From Mycolicibacterium cosmeticum (GTDB lineage: Bacteria > Actinomycetota > Actinomycetes > Mycobacteriales > Mycobacteriaceae), in contig JACPVS010000018.1 in assembly GCA_016197365.1 (NCBI GenBank), positions 1 to 47,004 on the forward strand: a stretch of DNA of 47,004 nucleotides, written 5' to 3'. Positions 26,790 to 35,101 of this stretch are shown one piece after another. The notes beneath the pieces were generated by a model that saw only the letters and a list, made by a program, of their open reading frames with translations, ran no database searches and was not told where the DNA came from. A program made the translations under genes and the position numbers. The stretch's first letter is position 1; every line of letters starts with the position of its first letter.

Positions 26790-27524
26790 ATGATCGGTGT
26801 GACGCGGGACGGCAATGTCCTGACTCTGGAAATGCAGCGGCCCGAGCGGCGCAACGCGCTCAACGGCGCACTTGTCGACGGATTACGCGAAGAGATCGAG
26901 AAGGCGCAGGGGACAGATGTCCGGGCCATCGTGTTGACGGGGCAAGGCACCGTGTTCAGTGCGGGAGCGGACCTGTCCGACGCCGAGGGTGTGGCCAAGG
27001 AGTTGCCGGACAAGGCGCTGGCGCTGAACCTGGCCATCGATGCCAGCCCGGTGCCCATCATCGCCGCGCTCAACGGCCCGGCGATCGGCGCGGGTGTCAT
27101 CCTGGCGATGATCTGCGATCTGCGGGTCGCCGCCCCCGGCGCCTACTTTCAGTTCCCTATCGCCAAATACGGCCTGGCACTGGACAACTGGAGCATCCGC
27201 CGGTTGACGTCGTTGGTCGGTCACGGCCGAGCGCGGGGCATGCTGATTGCCGCCGAGCGTCTCGACCTGGACACCGCCGTGGAGACCGGGATGGTCAACC
27301 GCACCGGCACCCTCGCCGACGCCCAGGCGTGGGCCACTGAGATCTCCGGCTACGCGCCCCTGTCGGTTGCGCACTCCAAGCGGGTGCTCAACGACGACGG
27401 CGCCTACGACGACGTACGTGGTGATCACACCCGGATGTTCCAGAAGGCGTGGGCCAGTCCGGACGTCATCGAGGCTCAGGTGGCGCGCATCGAAAAGCGG
27501 CCGCCCAACTTCACCGGGGCCTGA
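26790..27524 (+). CDS. echA6: Crotonase-fold acyl-CoA-binding protein EchA6
   Basis: 244 residues, the usual length. Crotonase oxyanion-hole motifs are present (SAGADLSD; NGPAIGAG). The usual second catalytic segment is replaced by GLALDNWSIRRL, and I see no equivalent of the two catalytic glutamates of enoyl-CoA hydratases. This fits what is known of M. tuberculosis EchA6, a non-hydratase that delivers acyl-CoA to FAS-II for mycolate synthesis. Gene order with accD3, the MBL gene and ctpE supports the name. It heads an operon-like series; the next gene starts 6 nt later. Confidence 0.9.
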   Translation: MIGVTRDGNVLTLEMQRPERRNALNGALVDGLREEIEKAQGTDVRAIVLTGQGTVFSAGADLSDAEGVAKELPDKALALNLAIDASPVPIIAALNGPAIGAGVILAMICDLRVAAPGAYFQFPIAKYGLALDNWSIRRLTSLVGHGRARGMLIAAERLDLDTAVETGMVNRTGTLADAQAWATEISGYAPLSVAHSKRVLNDDGAYDDVRGDHTRMFQKAWASPDVIEAQVARIEKRPPNFTGA

Positions 27525-27530
27525 GCAGCG

Positions 27531-28631
27531 ATGATCGGCGAAGCGGCCCGGGTGGTCGGTGGCACCGCAGCGCTGGTGGCCGGCGGCTGGGTGCTGCGCG
27601 CCCTGCACGGCGCCCCCGAGTCCCTGGGCGCCGCCGACATCGGTGCCGCGGCGAAAGCCTCCCCGAACTACGACGACGGGGTGTTCGTCAACCGCGAACC
27701 CGCCTCCGAGGTACAGCTCACCCGCCAGCAGCAGTGGGGCCTGATCCGGGAACTCATCACAGGCGGGCAGCAACCCCCCGGGGAGATCCCGCTGGTCCGC
27801 CCGACGTCGACCGCGCCGGCCGGTGAGTTGGCCGTCACCTGGTATGGGCACTCGTCGGCCGTCATCGAGGTCGACGGATACCGGGTACTGGCCGATCCGG
27901 TGTGGAGCGAGCGCTGCTCCCCGTCGCGCGCGGTCGGACCGCAGCGGCTGCACCCCGTGCCCGTCGAACTGGAAGCGCTGCCCGCCATCGACGCGGTGAT
28001 CATCAGTCACGATCACTACGACCACCTCGACATCGACACCATCAAGGGGCTGGCCCGCTCGCAACGGGCCAAGTTCTACGTCCCGCTGGGCATCGGTTCC
28101 CACCTGCGCCTCTGGGGGATACCGCCGGACCGCATCGTCGAGCTCGACTGGGATGAGAGCGCCCCTCTCGGTGATCTCACCTTGGTGTGCACCCCGGCCC
28201 GCCATTTCTCCGGCAGGTTCCTTACCCGCAACACCACTCTGTGGTCGTCGTGGGCGGTGATCGGCCCCCGGCATCGGGCCTTCTTCGGCGGCGACACCGG
28301 GTACACCGAGGGCTTCACCGGCATCGGATCCGAGTACGGCCCGTTCGACCTGACCCTGATGCCGATCGGTGCCTACCACCCGGGTTGGCCCGACATCCAC
28401 ATGAACCCCGAGGACGCCGTCCGCGCACACCGCGATGTCACCGACACCGGCCTGCTGGTGCCCATCCACTGGGCCACCTTCCGGCTGGCGCCGCACCCCT
28501 GGTCCGAACCGGTCGAACGGCTGCTGACCGCGGCCTCCGCCGAAGGGGTGACGATCGCGGCGCCCAAACCGGGCCAGCGGGTCGACGCCGCCGTCTCGGG
28601 GCGCCCGATAGACGCATGGTGGCGGCTCTGA
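27531..28631 (+). CDS. Metallo-beta-lactamase-fold hydrolase (Rv0906-like, NAPE-PLD type)
   Basis: 366 residues. The metal site HxHxDH is at His160/His162/Asp164/His165 (SHDHYDHLD). Later metal ligands lie in TPARHFSGR, GGDTGYTEGF and PIHWATFRL. The long form with TWYGHSSAVIEVDGYRVLADPVW resembles the N-acyl phosphatidylethanolamine phospholipase D/UlaG-like branch, suggesting a lipid or phosphodiester substrate (inference). The N-terminus (VGGTAALVAGGWVLRAL) may be a membrane anchor. It sits between echA6 and the lipoprotein gene, with gaps of 6 and 9 nt. Confidence 0.9.
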   Translation: MIGEAARVVGGTAALVAGGWVLRALHGAPESLGAADIGAAAKASPNYDDGVFVNREPASEVQLTRQQQWGLIRELITGGQQPPGEIPLVRPTSTAPAGELAVTWYGHSSAVIEVDGYRVLADPVWSERCSPSRAVGPQRLHPVPVELEALPAIDAVIISHDHYDHLDIDTIKGLARSQRAKFYVPLGIGSHLRLWGIPPDRIVELDWDESAPLGDLTLVCTPARHFSGRFLTRNTTLWSSWAVIGPRHRAFFGGDTGYTEGFTGIGSEYGPFDLTLMPIGAYHPGWPDIHMNPEDAVRAHRDVTDTGLLVPIHWATFRLAPHPWSEPVERLLTAASAEGVTIAAPKPGQRVDAAVSGRPIDAWWRL

Positions 28632-28640
28632 CCGGCTAGC

Positions 28641-30248
28641 GTGCTGCCTGTGAGACGGATTCTGTGCATGGCTGCGGTTGCGCTGCTGGCTGGCTGCGGG
28701 ACCTCGCAGCCCGGGCAGGCACCGCAGACCCTGTCCGATTCCTCCCCCGTCGCTTCGCTCGCCCCTGAAGTGCCGCCCCCGCTGGTCCCGGCAATGCCGT
28801 TGCCCGACAAGGCTGTCGAGAACGCCGTCGGCAAACTCGACGGCATCGCCGACGAGCTGATGCGCAAATCCGGCATCCCCGGTCTCGCCGTGGCCGTGGT
28901 GCACGGTGGAAAGACGGTCTACGCCAAAGGGTTCGGGGTCAAAGACAACACCCGCGGCGACGCTCCGTCGAACAAGGTCGACCCGGACACCGTCTTCCAG
29001 CTGGCCTCCCTGTCCAAACCGCTGAGCGCCACCGTCACCGCCCACCAGGTGGGGACGGGCGCAATCGGCTGGGACACCCCGGTGGTCAGCAAGTTGCCGT
29101 GGTTCGCGCTCGCGGACCCCGCGGTCACCAAGATGGTCACCGTCGGCGACTTCTTCTCGCACCGCTCCGGCCTACCGGACCACGCCGGAGACCTGCTGGA
29201 GGATATCGGCTACGACCGGCGTGCCGTGTTGGAGCGGTTGCGTCAACTTCCGTTGTCCCCGTTCCGGGTTTCGTACGCCTACACCAACTTCGGACTGACG
29301 ACCGGCTCGGAGGCGGTGGCCGTCGCTGCCGGCAAGCCCTGGGAACAACTGGCGCAGGAGGTGTTGTTCGATCCGCTCGGGATGTCCTCGACCAGTTACC
29401 GTTTCGCCGACTACCAGTCCCGCCAAGACCGCGCGGTGGGCCATATCCGCATCGACGGGGGATACCAGCCGAAGTTCGTCCGAGACGCCGACCAACAGGC
29501 CCCGGCCGGCGGCGTCAGCTCCTCGGTCAACGACATGACGCACTGGCTCGCGATGGTGCTCGCCAACGGCAGTTACGACGGGAAACAGGTCATCGACCCG
29601 AAGGCGCTGCTGCCCGCGCTCACCCCGCAGATCCTGTCCAGTCCACCGGCCGAAGCGGCCATGCGTTCAGGCTTCTACGGATTCGGCTTCAACATCGGTA
29701 CCACGTCGGCCTCCCGCACCCAATTGAGCCATTCCGGGGCGTTCCAGCTCGGAGCGGGCACCAACATCCTGCTGCTGCCCTCCGCCGATGTCGGCATCGT
29801 CGCGCTGACGAACGGGACCATATCGGGGATCCCGGAGACGCTGACCGCCGAGTTCGCCGACCTGGTGCAGTTCGGCGAGGTCCGCGAGGATTGGTACAAG
29901 CTGTACACCGGCGCGATGTTGCCGATGAGCGATCCGGTGGGGTCTTTGGTGGGACAGAAGCCACCGGCCAATCCCGAACCGGCCCAGCCGTTGTCGGCCT
30001 ATGTCGGGAGCTACCGCAACGATTATTGGGGGCCGGCGACCGTCGTGGAGAAGGACGGCAAGCTGGTGCTGAGCATGGGGCCGCGTGGGGACACCTTCGA
30101 GTTGACGCATTGGGACGGCGATGTGTTCACCTTCTCGTTCGTCACGGAGAATGCGCCGCCGGGCACGGTATCGAAGGCCACTTTCGACGGTAACAAGCTC
30201 ACACTCGAGTACTACGATGCCAATCACAACGGGGTGTTCATCAAGTGA
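28641..30248 (+). CDS. Serine-hydrolase lipoprotein of the beta-lactamase/DD-peptidase family (Rv0907-like)
   Basis: 535 residues from GTG; a second GTG at 28650 is possible. A lipobox VALLAGC places the lipid-modified Cys at 19. The class C-type catalytic residues are Ser123-x-x-Lys126 (ASLSKPL), Tyr214-x-Asn216 (AYTNFG) and an HSG triad (LSHSGAFQLG). A C-terminal small domain (about 440-535) follows, as in the Pab87/LACTB-like group. It would act outside the membrane on peptidoglycan or esters; the substrate is unknown. Its stop overlaps the ctpE GTG by 4 nt. A 19-bp dispersed repeat lies in its low-complexity linker after the lipobox. Confidence 0.9.
   Translation: MLPVRRILCMAAVALLAGCGTSQPGQAPQTLSDSSPVASLAPEVPPPLVPAMPLPDKAVENAVGKLDGIADELMRKSGIPGLAVAVVHGGKTVYAKGFGVKDNTRGDAPSNKVDPDTVFQLASLSKPLSATVTAHQVGTGAIGWDTPVVSKLPWFALADPAVTKMVTVGDFFSHRSGLPDHAGDLLEDIGYDRRAVLERLRQLPLSPFRVSYAYTNFGLTTGSEAVAVAAGKPWEQLAQEVLFDPLGMSSTSYRFADYQSRQDRAVGHIRIDGGYQPKFVRDADQQAPAGGVSSSVNDMTHWLAMVLANGSYDGKQVIDPKALLPALTPQILSSPPAEAAMRSGFYGFGFNIGTTSASRTQLSHSGAFQLGAGTNILLLPSADVGIVALTNGTISGIPETLTAEFADLVQFGEVREDWYKLYTGAMLPMSDPVGSLVGQKPPANPEPAQPLSAYVGSYRNDYWGPATVVEKDGKLVLSMGPRGDTFELTHWDGDVFTFSFVTENAPPGTVSKATFDGNKLTLEYYDANHNGVFIK
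28747..28765 (-). repeat. 19-bp dispersed repeat, copy 2 (in lipoprotein linker)
   Basis: This is the exact reverse complement of GGGCGAGCGAAGCGACGGG at 9371. It encodes part of the Ser/Pro linker after the lipobox, a place that tolerates insertion. Confidence 0.75.
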
Positions 30249-32617
30249 CGACTGTCATTTCGGGACTCAGCGCCAGCGACGTCTCCCAGCGGGTGGCCGC
30301 CGGCAAGACCAACGACGTCCCCACCCGCGCGGCGCGCAGCGTGTCGGAGATCGTGCGGGCCAACGTGTTCACCCGCATCAACGCGATCCTCGGGGTGCTG
30401 TTCGCGATCGTGCTCGCCACCGGCTCGGTGATCAACGGGCTGTTCGGCCTGCTGATCGTCGCCAACTCGGCCATCGGCATCATTCAGGAGCTGCGCGCCA
30501 AGCAGACTCTGGATCGCCTCGCGATCGTCGGACAGGCGAAACCGTTGGTGCGCAGGCAATCCGGTACCAAGGCGCTGTCACCGAACGAGGTCGTGCTCGA
30601 CGACATCATCGAACTCGGCCCCGGTGACCAGATCATCGTCGACGGCGAAGTGCTCGAGGAGACCAACCTCGAGGTCGACGAATCGCTGCTGACCGGCGAG
30701 GCCGACCCAATCGAGAAAGATCCGGGCGACCCGATCATGTCGGGCAGCTTCGTGGTGGCCGGCAGCGGCGCCTACCGCGCCACCAAGGTGGGACGCGAAG
30801 CGTACGCGGCAAAGCTGGCCGAAGAGGCCAGCAAGTTCACGTTGGTGAAATCCGAACTGCGCAGCGGTATCAACAAGATCCTGCAGTTCATCACCTACCT
30901 GCTGTGGCCTGCGGGCGCGTTGATCATCTACACCCAGATGTTCACCACCGACCTCGGCTGGCGGGAGGCGGTACTGCGGACCGTCGGCGCGCTGGTGCCG
31001 ATGGTGCCCGAAGGTCTGGTGCTGATGACCTCGCTGGCCTTCGCCGTCGGTGTGGTGCGGCTGGGCCGCCGTCAATGCCTGGTGCAGGAGCTGCCCGCGA
31101 TCGAAGGCCTGGCCCGGGTGGACGTGGTGTGCGCCGACAAGACGGGCACCCTTACGGAAAACGGCATGCGGGTGAGCGATCTCAAGACGTTGACGCAGCA
31201 TGACGCCACCGATGTGCTGGCGCAGCTGGCCGCCGACGACGCCCGCCCCAACGCCAGCATCGCAGCGATCGCCGAGGCCTACAAGATGCCGCCCGGGTGG
31301 ACGCAGACCGCGTCGGCCCCGTTCAAATCGGCCACCAAGTGGAGCGGCGCGTCCTACGGAGAGCACGGCAACTGGGTGATCGGCGCGCCCGATGTGCTGC
31401 TCGACCCGACCTCCCCGGAAGCCGAGCAGGCCGAGCAGATCGGTGCGCAGGGCCTGCGGGTGCTGCTGCTCGGATCCTCGGATCGCTCCGTCGACGCCGC
31501 GGACGCGCCCGGCACCGTCACGCCCGTCGCGCTGGTGGTGCTGGAACAGCGGGTCCGTCCGGATGCCCGGGACACGCTGGAATACTTTGCCTCGCAGAAG
31601 GTCACGGTGAAGGTGATCTCCGGCGACAACGCGGTGTCCGTCGGTGCGGTGGCCGGCACCCTCGGCCTGCACGGCGAAACCCTCGACGCCCGCCAACTGC
31701 CGCACGAGGCCGACGAACTGGCGTCCACGCTGGACGAGTACACGACGTTCGGTCGTGTGCGTCCCGATCAGAAGCGGGCCATGGTGCACGCCCTGCAGTC
31801 CCGCGGGCACACCGTCGCGATGACCGGTGACGGCGTCAACGACGTGCTGGCGCTCAAGGATGCCGACATCGGCGTGGCCATGGGATCGGGGAGCTCGGCA
31901 TCCCGCGCCGTCGCCCAGATCGTGTTGCTGGACAACAAGTTCGCGACGCTGCCCTACGTGGTGGGTGAGGGCCGCCGGGTGATCGGCAACATCGAACGGG
32001 TCTCCAACCTGTTCCTCACCAAGACCGTCTACTCGGTGCTGCTGGCCGCGCTCGTCGGCCTCGGTGGTCTGGCGTCCAAGCTGTTCGGCTCCGATGCGTT
32101 GCTGTACCCGTTCCAGCCGATCCACGTCACCATCGCTGCCTGGTTCACCATCGGCATCCCGGCGTTCATCCTGTCGCTGGCGCCCAACAACGAGCGCGCC
32201 CATCCGGGTTTCGTCCGTCGGGTGATGACCTCGGCGGTACCGAACGGGGTGGTGGTCGGCGCGGCGACGCTGATCTCCTACCTGCTGGCCTATCAGGGTT
32301 CGCACGCGAGCACGGTCGAGCAGACCCAGGCGTCCACGGCCGCACTCATCACCCTATTGGTGGGTGCGGTGTGGGTGCTGGCGGTGGTGGCCCGCCCCTA
32401 TCAGTGGTGGCGGGTGGCGCTGGTGGCGTTCTCCGCGGTCGCCTATGTGGTGATCTTCTCGATCCCGCTGGCTCAGGAAAAGTTCATGCTCGACCCCAGC
32501 AACGTTGCGCTGACATCCATGGCGCTGGGCATCGGGCTGGCGGCGGCCGCCGTCGTCGAGGTGTTGTGGTGGATCGAGGGCCGACGGTCCGGCGAGCCCC
32601 GCAAACTGTGGCGATAA
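30245..32617 (+). CDS. ctpE: P-type cation ATPase CtpE
   Basis: 790 residues. Phosphorylated Asp298 is in DKTGTLT, the dephosphorylation loop is LLTGE, and the hinge TGDGVNDVLALKDADIG is intact. About eight to ten membrane helices. The mycobacterial homologue is known as a calcium-uptake P-type ATPase, and gene order agrees with Rv0908. The GTG start overlaps the previous stop (GTGA). There is no N-terminal heavy-metal domain. The next gene starts 9 nt after its stop. Confidence 0.93.
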   Translation: MTTVISGLSASDVSQRVAAGKTNDVPTRAARSVSEIVRANVFTRINAILGVLFAIVLATGSVINGLFGLLIVANSAIGIIQELRAKQTLDRLAIVGQAKPLVRRQSGTKALSPNEVVLDDIIELGPGDQIIVDGEVLEETNLEVDESLLTGEADPIEKDPGDPIMSGSFVVAGSGAYRATKVGREAYAAKLAEEASKFTLVKSELRSGINKILQFITYLLWPAGALIIYTQMFTTDLGWREAVLRTVGALVPMVPEGLVLMTSLAFAVGVVRLGRRQCLVQELPAIEGLARVDVVCADKTGTLTENGMRVSDLKTLTQHDATDVLAQLAADDARPNASIAAIAEAYKMPPGWTQTASAPFKSATKWSGASYGEHGNWVIGAPDVLLDPTSPEAEQAEQIGAQGLRVLLLGSSDRSVDAADAPGTVTPVALVVLEQRVRPDARDTLEYFASQKVTVKVISGDNAVSVGAVAGTLGLHGETLDARQLPHEADELASTLDEYTTFGRVRPDQKRAMVHALQSRGHTVAMTGDGVNDVLALKDADIGVAMGSGSSASRAVAQIVLLDNKFATLPYVVGEGRRVIGNIERVSNLFLTKTVYSVLLAALVGLGGLASKLFGSDALLYPFQPIHVTIAAWFTIGIPAFILSLAPNNERAHPGFVRRVMTSAVPNGVVVGAATLISYLLAYQGSHASTVEQTQASTAALITLLVGAVWVLAVVARPYQWWRVALVAFSAVAYVVIFSIPLAQEKFMLDPSNVALTSMALGIGLAAAAVVEVLWWIEGRRSGEPRKLWR

Positions 32618-32626
32618 GGTGACCTC

Positions 32627-32809
32627 ATGAGTTTTTTGGATAAGGCGAAGAACCTCATCGCCGAGAACGCCGACAAGGTAGACGCCGCGATCGACAAGGT
32701 CGGCGACATCGTGGACGAGAAGACCGGCGAGAAGTACCAGGGCGTCGTCGACAAGGCGCAGGACGCGGCCAAGAACGCGGCGCGCAACATCAACCCCACC
32801 CAGTCGTAG
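32627..32809 (+). CDS. MT0933-type antitoxin-like small protein (Rv0909-like)
   Basis: 60 residues, highly charged and probably helical (MSFLDKAKNLIAENADKVD; EKYQGVVDKAQDAAKN). It matches the Pfam MT0933 antitoxin family from memory; in M. tuberculosis Rv0909/Rv0910 are listed as a possible antitoxin/toxin pair. The next gene begins directly after its stop codon, as in such pairs. That the pair acts as a toxin-antitoxin system here is not shown; the alternative is a simple conserved operon of stress or lipid-related proteins. Confidence 0.85.
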   Translation: MSFLDKAKNLIAENADKVDAAIDKVGDIVDEKTGEKYQGVVDKAQDAAKNAARNINPTQS

Positions 32810-33241
32810 ATGGCCAAGCTGTCGGTCTCCGTCGACGTGCCGTTGTCGCCGGAGAAAGCGTGGGATGCCGCCTCTGATCTGTCCCGGTTCAAGGAGTGGC
32901 TGAGCATCCACCGGGTGTGGCGCTCGACCCTGCCCGAGACGTTGGAAAAGGGCACCAAGATCGATTCCATCGTCGAGGTCAAGGGCATGGCCAACCGGGT
33001 CAACTGGACCATCGTCAGCTACAAGCCGCCGGAGTCGATGACCCTCAACGGTGACGGCAAGGGCGGCGTGAAGGTCAAGCTGATCGCCAAGGTGAAGCCG
33101 GTGGCCGACGGGTCGACGGTGCAGCTGGACATCCACCTGGGCGGGCCCGCGCTGTTCGGCCCGATCGGCATGGTGGTGGCGGCCGCGCTGCGCAGCGACA
33201 TCCAGGAGTCGCTGAACAAGTTCAAGGCCCTCTACTCCTAG
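32810..33241 (+). CDS. SRPBCC-family protein, putative MT0934-type toxin (Rv0910-like)
   Basis: 143 residues in the START/polyketide-cyclase (SRPBCC) fold pattern: VDVPLSPEKAWDAASDLSRF, a hydrophobic cavity core and a C-terminal amphipathic helix (LRSDIQESLNKFKAL). The fold binds lipids or other hydrophobic ligands. It immediately follows the MT0933-type gene, so it is the presumed toxin partner by comparison with Rv0910. It is the last gene of the echA6 series; palindromic repeat R2 starts 9 nt after its stop and could act as a terminator-like hairpin. Confidence 0.87.
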   Translation: MAKLSVSVDVPLSPEKAWDAASDLSRFKEWLSIHRVWRSTLPETLEKGTKIDSIVEVKGMANRVNWTIVSYKPPESMTLNGDGKGGVKVKLIAKVKPVADGSTVQLDIHLGGPALFGPIGMVVAAALRSDIQESLNKFKALYS

Positions 33242-33250
33242 GCGCGCCGT

Positions 33251-33299
33251 TGTGCGGTTTCATCCGCGACTCGCCGAGTGAGCCGGATGAGACCGCACA
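33251..33299 (+). repeat. 49-bp palindromic repeat, copy R2 (left of DUF559 gene)
   Basis: Reads TGTGCGGTTTCATCCG, then CGACTCGCCGAGTG, and ends with GCCGGATGAGACCGCACA. The ends pair in a stem of about 16 bp with few mismatches. It lies between the SRPBCC gene stop and the DUF559 gene, whose ATG is 75 bp downstream. With R3 it brackets that gene. Confidence 0.85.
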
Positions 33300-33374
33300 A
33301 CCGCGAGCGCACGCCTGTGGATAACCTCCTCCACTGGGCCGGGATTCGTCGGACCGCCTTGCCATGGTCTTCGC

Positions 33375-34280
33375 ATGCAAGCCATCGACTGGCCATTTCG
33401 ATCCGGCGAAGCGCTCGACTCCGGCGTCCTGACCTTCCGTGAGCTCCGCCGGTTCTACGAAGCTGTCTACCCAGGAGTGTGGATCCCACGCGGCGCAGAT
33501 CTGACCGCCCAGCAGCGCGCCCGCGCAGCGTGGCTGTGGTCCGGACGCAGGGGTGTGATCGCAGGGTTGTCCGCGGCGGCGGCGCTGGGCACCAAATGGA
33601 TCGACGCGGGTGAACCCGCGCAACTGTTGCATGACAATCGCCGTCCGCCGCCAGATCTGACGGTGCACACCGAGCGCATCCATCCCGACGAGTTGACCGG
33701 CGCGCCCATGGTGATGACCACCCCCGCTCGGACCGCCTTCGACCTGGCCAGATGGTCGCCAGACGTCGACGCGGCCGTGCAGCGGGTCGACGCGCTGATG
33801 GCGGCGACAAACGTCAAGGTCGTCGAGATCGAGGACGTGGCGCAGCGTCATGCCCGGGCTCTGGGGCTCAAGCAACTGCGCAAGGTGCTGCCGCTCGTCG
33901 ACGGCGGCGCGGAGTCACCTTACGAATCACTGACCCGATTGGCGTTAGTACGAGCCGGGTTTCCTTCCCCCGCAACGCAGATCGAGATCCGCGACGAGGA
34001 CGGCCGCGTCATCGCTCGTCTCGACATGGGCTGGCCGGATTTCTCGGTGGCCGTCGAATATGACGGCGCGCAGCATTGGGCCGATGCGAACCAGCGCAGC
34101 TGGGACATAGACCGCGCTGCCCTGCTCGAAGAACTCGGCTGGACCGTCATCCGGGTGAGCGCCACGCTTCTGCACAATCGGCCCGCGGTGTTCCTGGAGC
34201 GCACCGCCACGGCTCTGCGATCTCGAGGCTGTCTCGTGAATGTGCGAAATCATCCGGCCCGTTCGGCGGGTCGCGGATGA
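33375..34280 (+). CDS. AbiEi-like/DUF559 nuclease-fold protein inside a repeat-bracketed insertion
   Basis: 301 residues. The N-terminal half resembles the AbiEi antitoxin-like winged helix common in actinobacteria. The C-terminal half is a DUF559/Vsr-like PD-(D/E)XK endonuclease domain: ESPYESLTRLALVRAGF, then Asp217 in RLDMGWPDF and Glu228 in VEYDGAQHW. These suggest metal-dependent DNA cleavage; activity is unproven. No strong ribosome binding site is seen. It lies between the Rv0910- and Rv0911-like genes, where I recall no gene in M. tuberculosis. Palindrome R2 precedes it, and its last codons and stop lie inside palindrome R3. Confidence 0.85.
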   Translation: MQAIDWPFRSGEALDSGVLTFRELRRFYEAVYPGVWIPRGADLTAQQRARAAWLWSGRRGVIAGLSAAAALGTKWIDAGEPAQLLHDNRRPPPDLTVHTERIHPDELTGAPMVMTTPARTAFDLARWSPDVDAAVQRVDALMAATNVKVVEIEDVAQRHARALGLKQLRKVLPLVDGGAESPYESLTRLALVRAGFPSPATQIEIRDEDGRVIARLDMGWPDFSVAVEYDGAQHWADANQRSWDIDRAALLEELGWTVIRVSATLLHNRPAVFLERTATALRSRGCLVNVRNHPARSAGRG

Positions 34281-34289
34281 AACCGCACA
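34241..34289 (-). repeat. 49-bp palindromic repeat, copy R3 (overlaps DUF559 stop codon, inverted)
   Basis: On the minus strand it reads TGTGCGGTTTCATCCG, then CGACCCGCCGAACG, then GCCGGATGATTTCGCACA. The core is thus inverted relative to R2. The DUF559 stop codon at 34278-34280 lies within it, so the last 13 or so residues of the protein are repeat-encoded. Confidence 0.85.
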
Positions 34290-34345
34290 AACGCGAGCCC
34301 GTAGCCCCGCGATGAGTTTCGCCCGCGCCACCGGTCGGTACGGGC

Positions 34346-35101
34346 ATGACTACTCCACTCGGCGCACCCTGCTGGATCGACCTGGCGACCTCGGACATCG
34401 AGGGCGCGCAACGCTTCTACGGCGACATCTTCGGCTGGACCTTCGAATCGCCCGGCCCTGACTACGGCGGCTACATCAACGCCTACGTCGACGGGAAACC
34501 GGTCGCCGGCCTGATGCCCAACGACCCGCAGTGGGGCATGCCGGACCGGTGGAGCACCTACCTGCACACCGCCGACGTGGACGCCACCCTGGCGAAGGTG
34601 ACCGCGGCCGGCGGGGCCAGCTGCGGCGGTGCCATGGACGTTCCCGCCAAAGGCCGGATGGCCGTGGTGTCCGATCCCAGCGGTGGCATGGTCGGGCTGT
34701 GGCAGCCCACCGGCCACCTCGGCACCGAGATCACCGGGGTGGTGGGGACACCGGTGTGGCACCAGCTGACCACCCTCGACTTCGCCGCGGTGCTCGCCTT
34801 CTACACCGACGTGTTCGGCTGGCAGGTGCAAACCGAGAGCGACAGTGACGAATTTCGCTACAGCACAGCACTATTCGGGGGTGAGCAGCTGCTCGGCGTG
34901 ATGGACGGCACCGCGTTCATGGCGGCCGGCGAACCGTCGAACTGGTTCTTCTTCCTGGGCGCCGACGACGTCGACAAGACCCAGCAGCTGATCGTCGACC
35001 ACGGCGGGGCCATCGTGCGCGCGGCCGAGGCCACCCCGTACGGCCGGCTGGCCTCGGTCACCGACCCGACCGGCGCCGGCTTCAACCTGTCGTCGCTCTA
35101 G
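34346..35101 (+). CDS. Two-domain VOC (glyoxalase/bleomycin-resistance-type) protein (Rv0911-like)
   Basis: 251 residues made of two VOC modules (about 5-120 and 130-250). Repeated features are WIDLATSDIEGAQRFYGDIF in the first and HQLTTLDFAAVLAFYTDVF in the second. Such proteins bind metal or small ligands in a paired beta-alpha-beta fold. The specific reaction cannot be assigned. Its stop end overlaps the convergent channel gene by 20 bp. The position after the SRPBCC protein, apart from the DUF559 insertion, matches Rv0911. Confidence 0.9.
   Translation: MTTPLGAPCWIDLATSDIEGAQRFYGDIFGWTFESPGPDYGGYINAYVDGKPVAGLMPNDPQWGMPDRWSTYLHTADVDATLAKVTAAGGASCGGAMDVPAKGRMAVVSDPSGGMVGLWQPTGHLGTEITGVVGTPVWHQLTTLDFAAVLAFYTDVFGWQVQTESDSDEFRYSTALFGGEQLLGVMDGTAFMAAGEPSNWFFFLGADDVDKTQQLIVDHGGAIVRAAEATPYGRLASVTDPTGAGFNLSSL

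Noticed and set aside
26693..34289. The three 49-bp palindromes as a CRISPR array
   Set aside because: Only three copies, scattered over 7.5 kb with genes between, one inverted; no cas genes.
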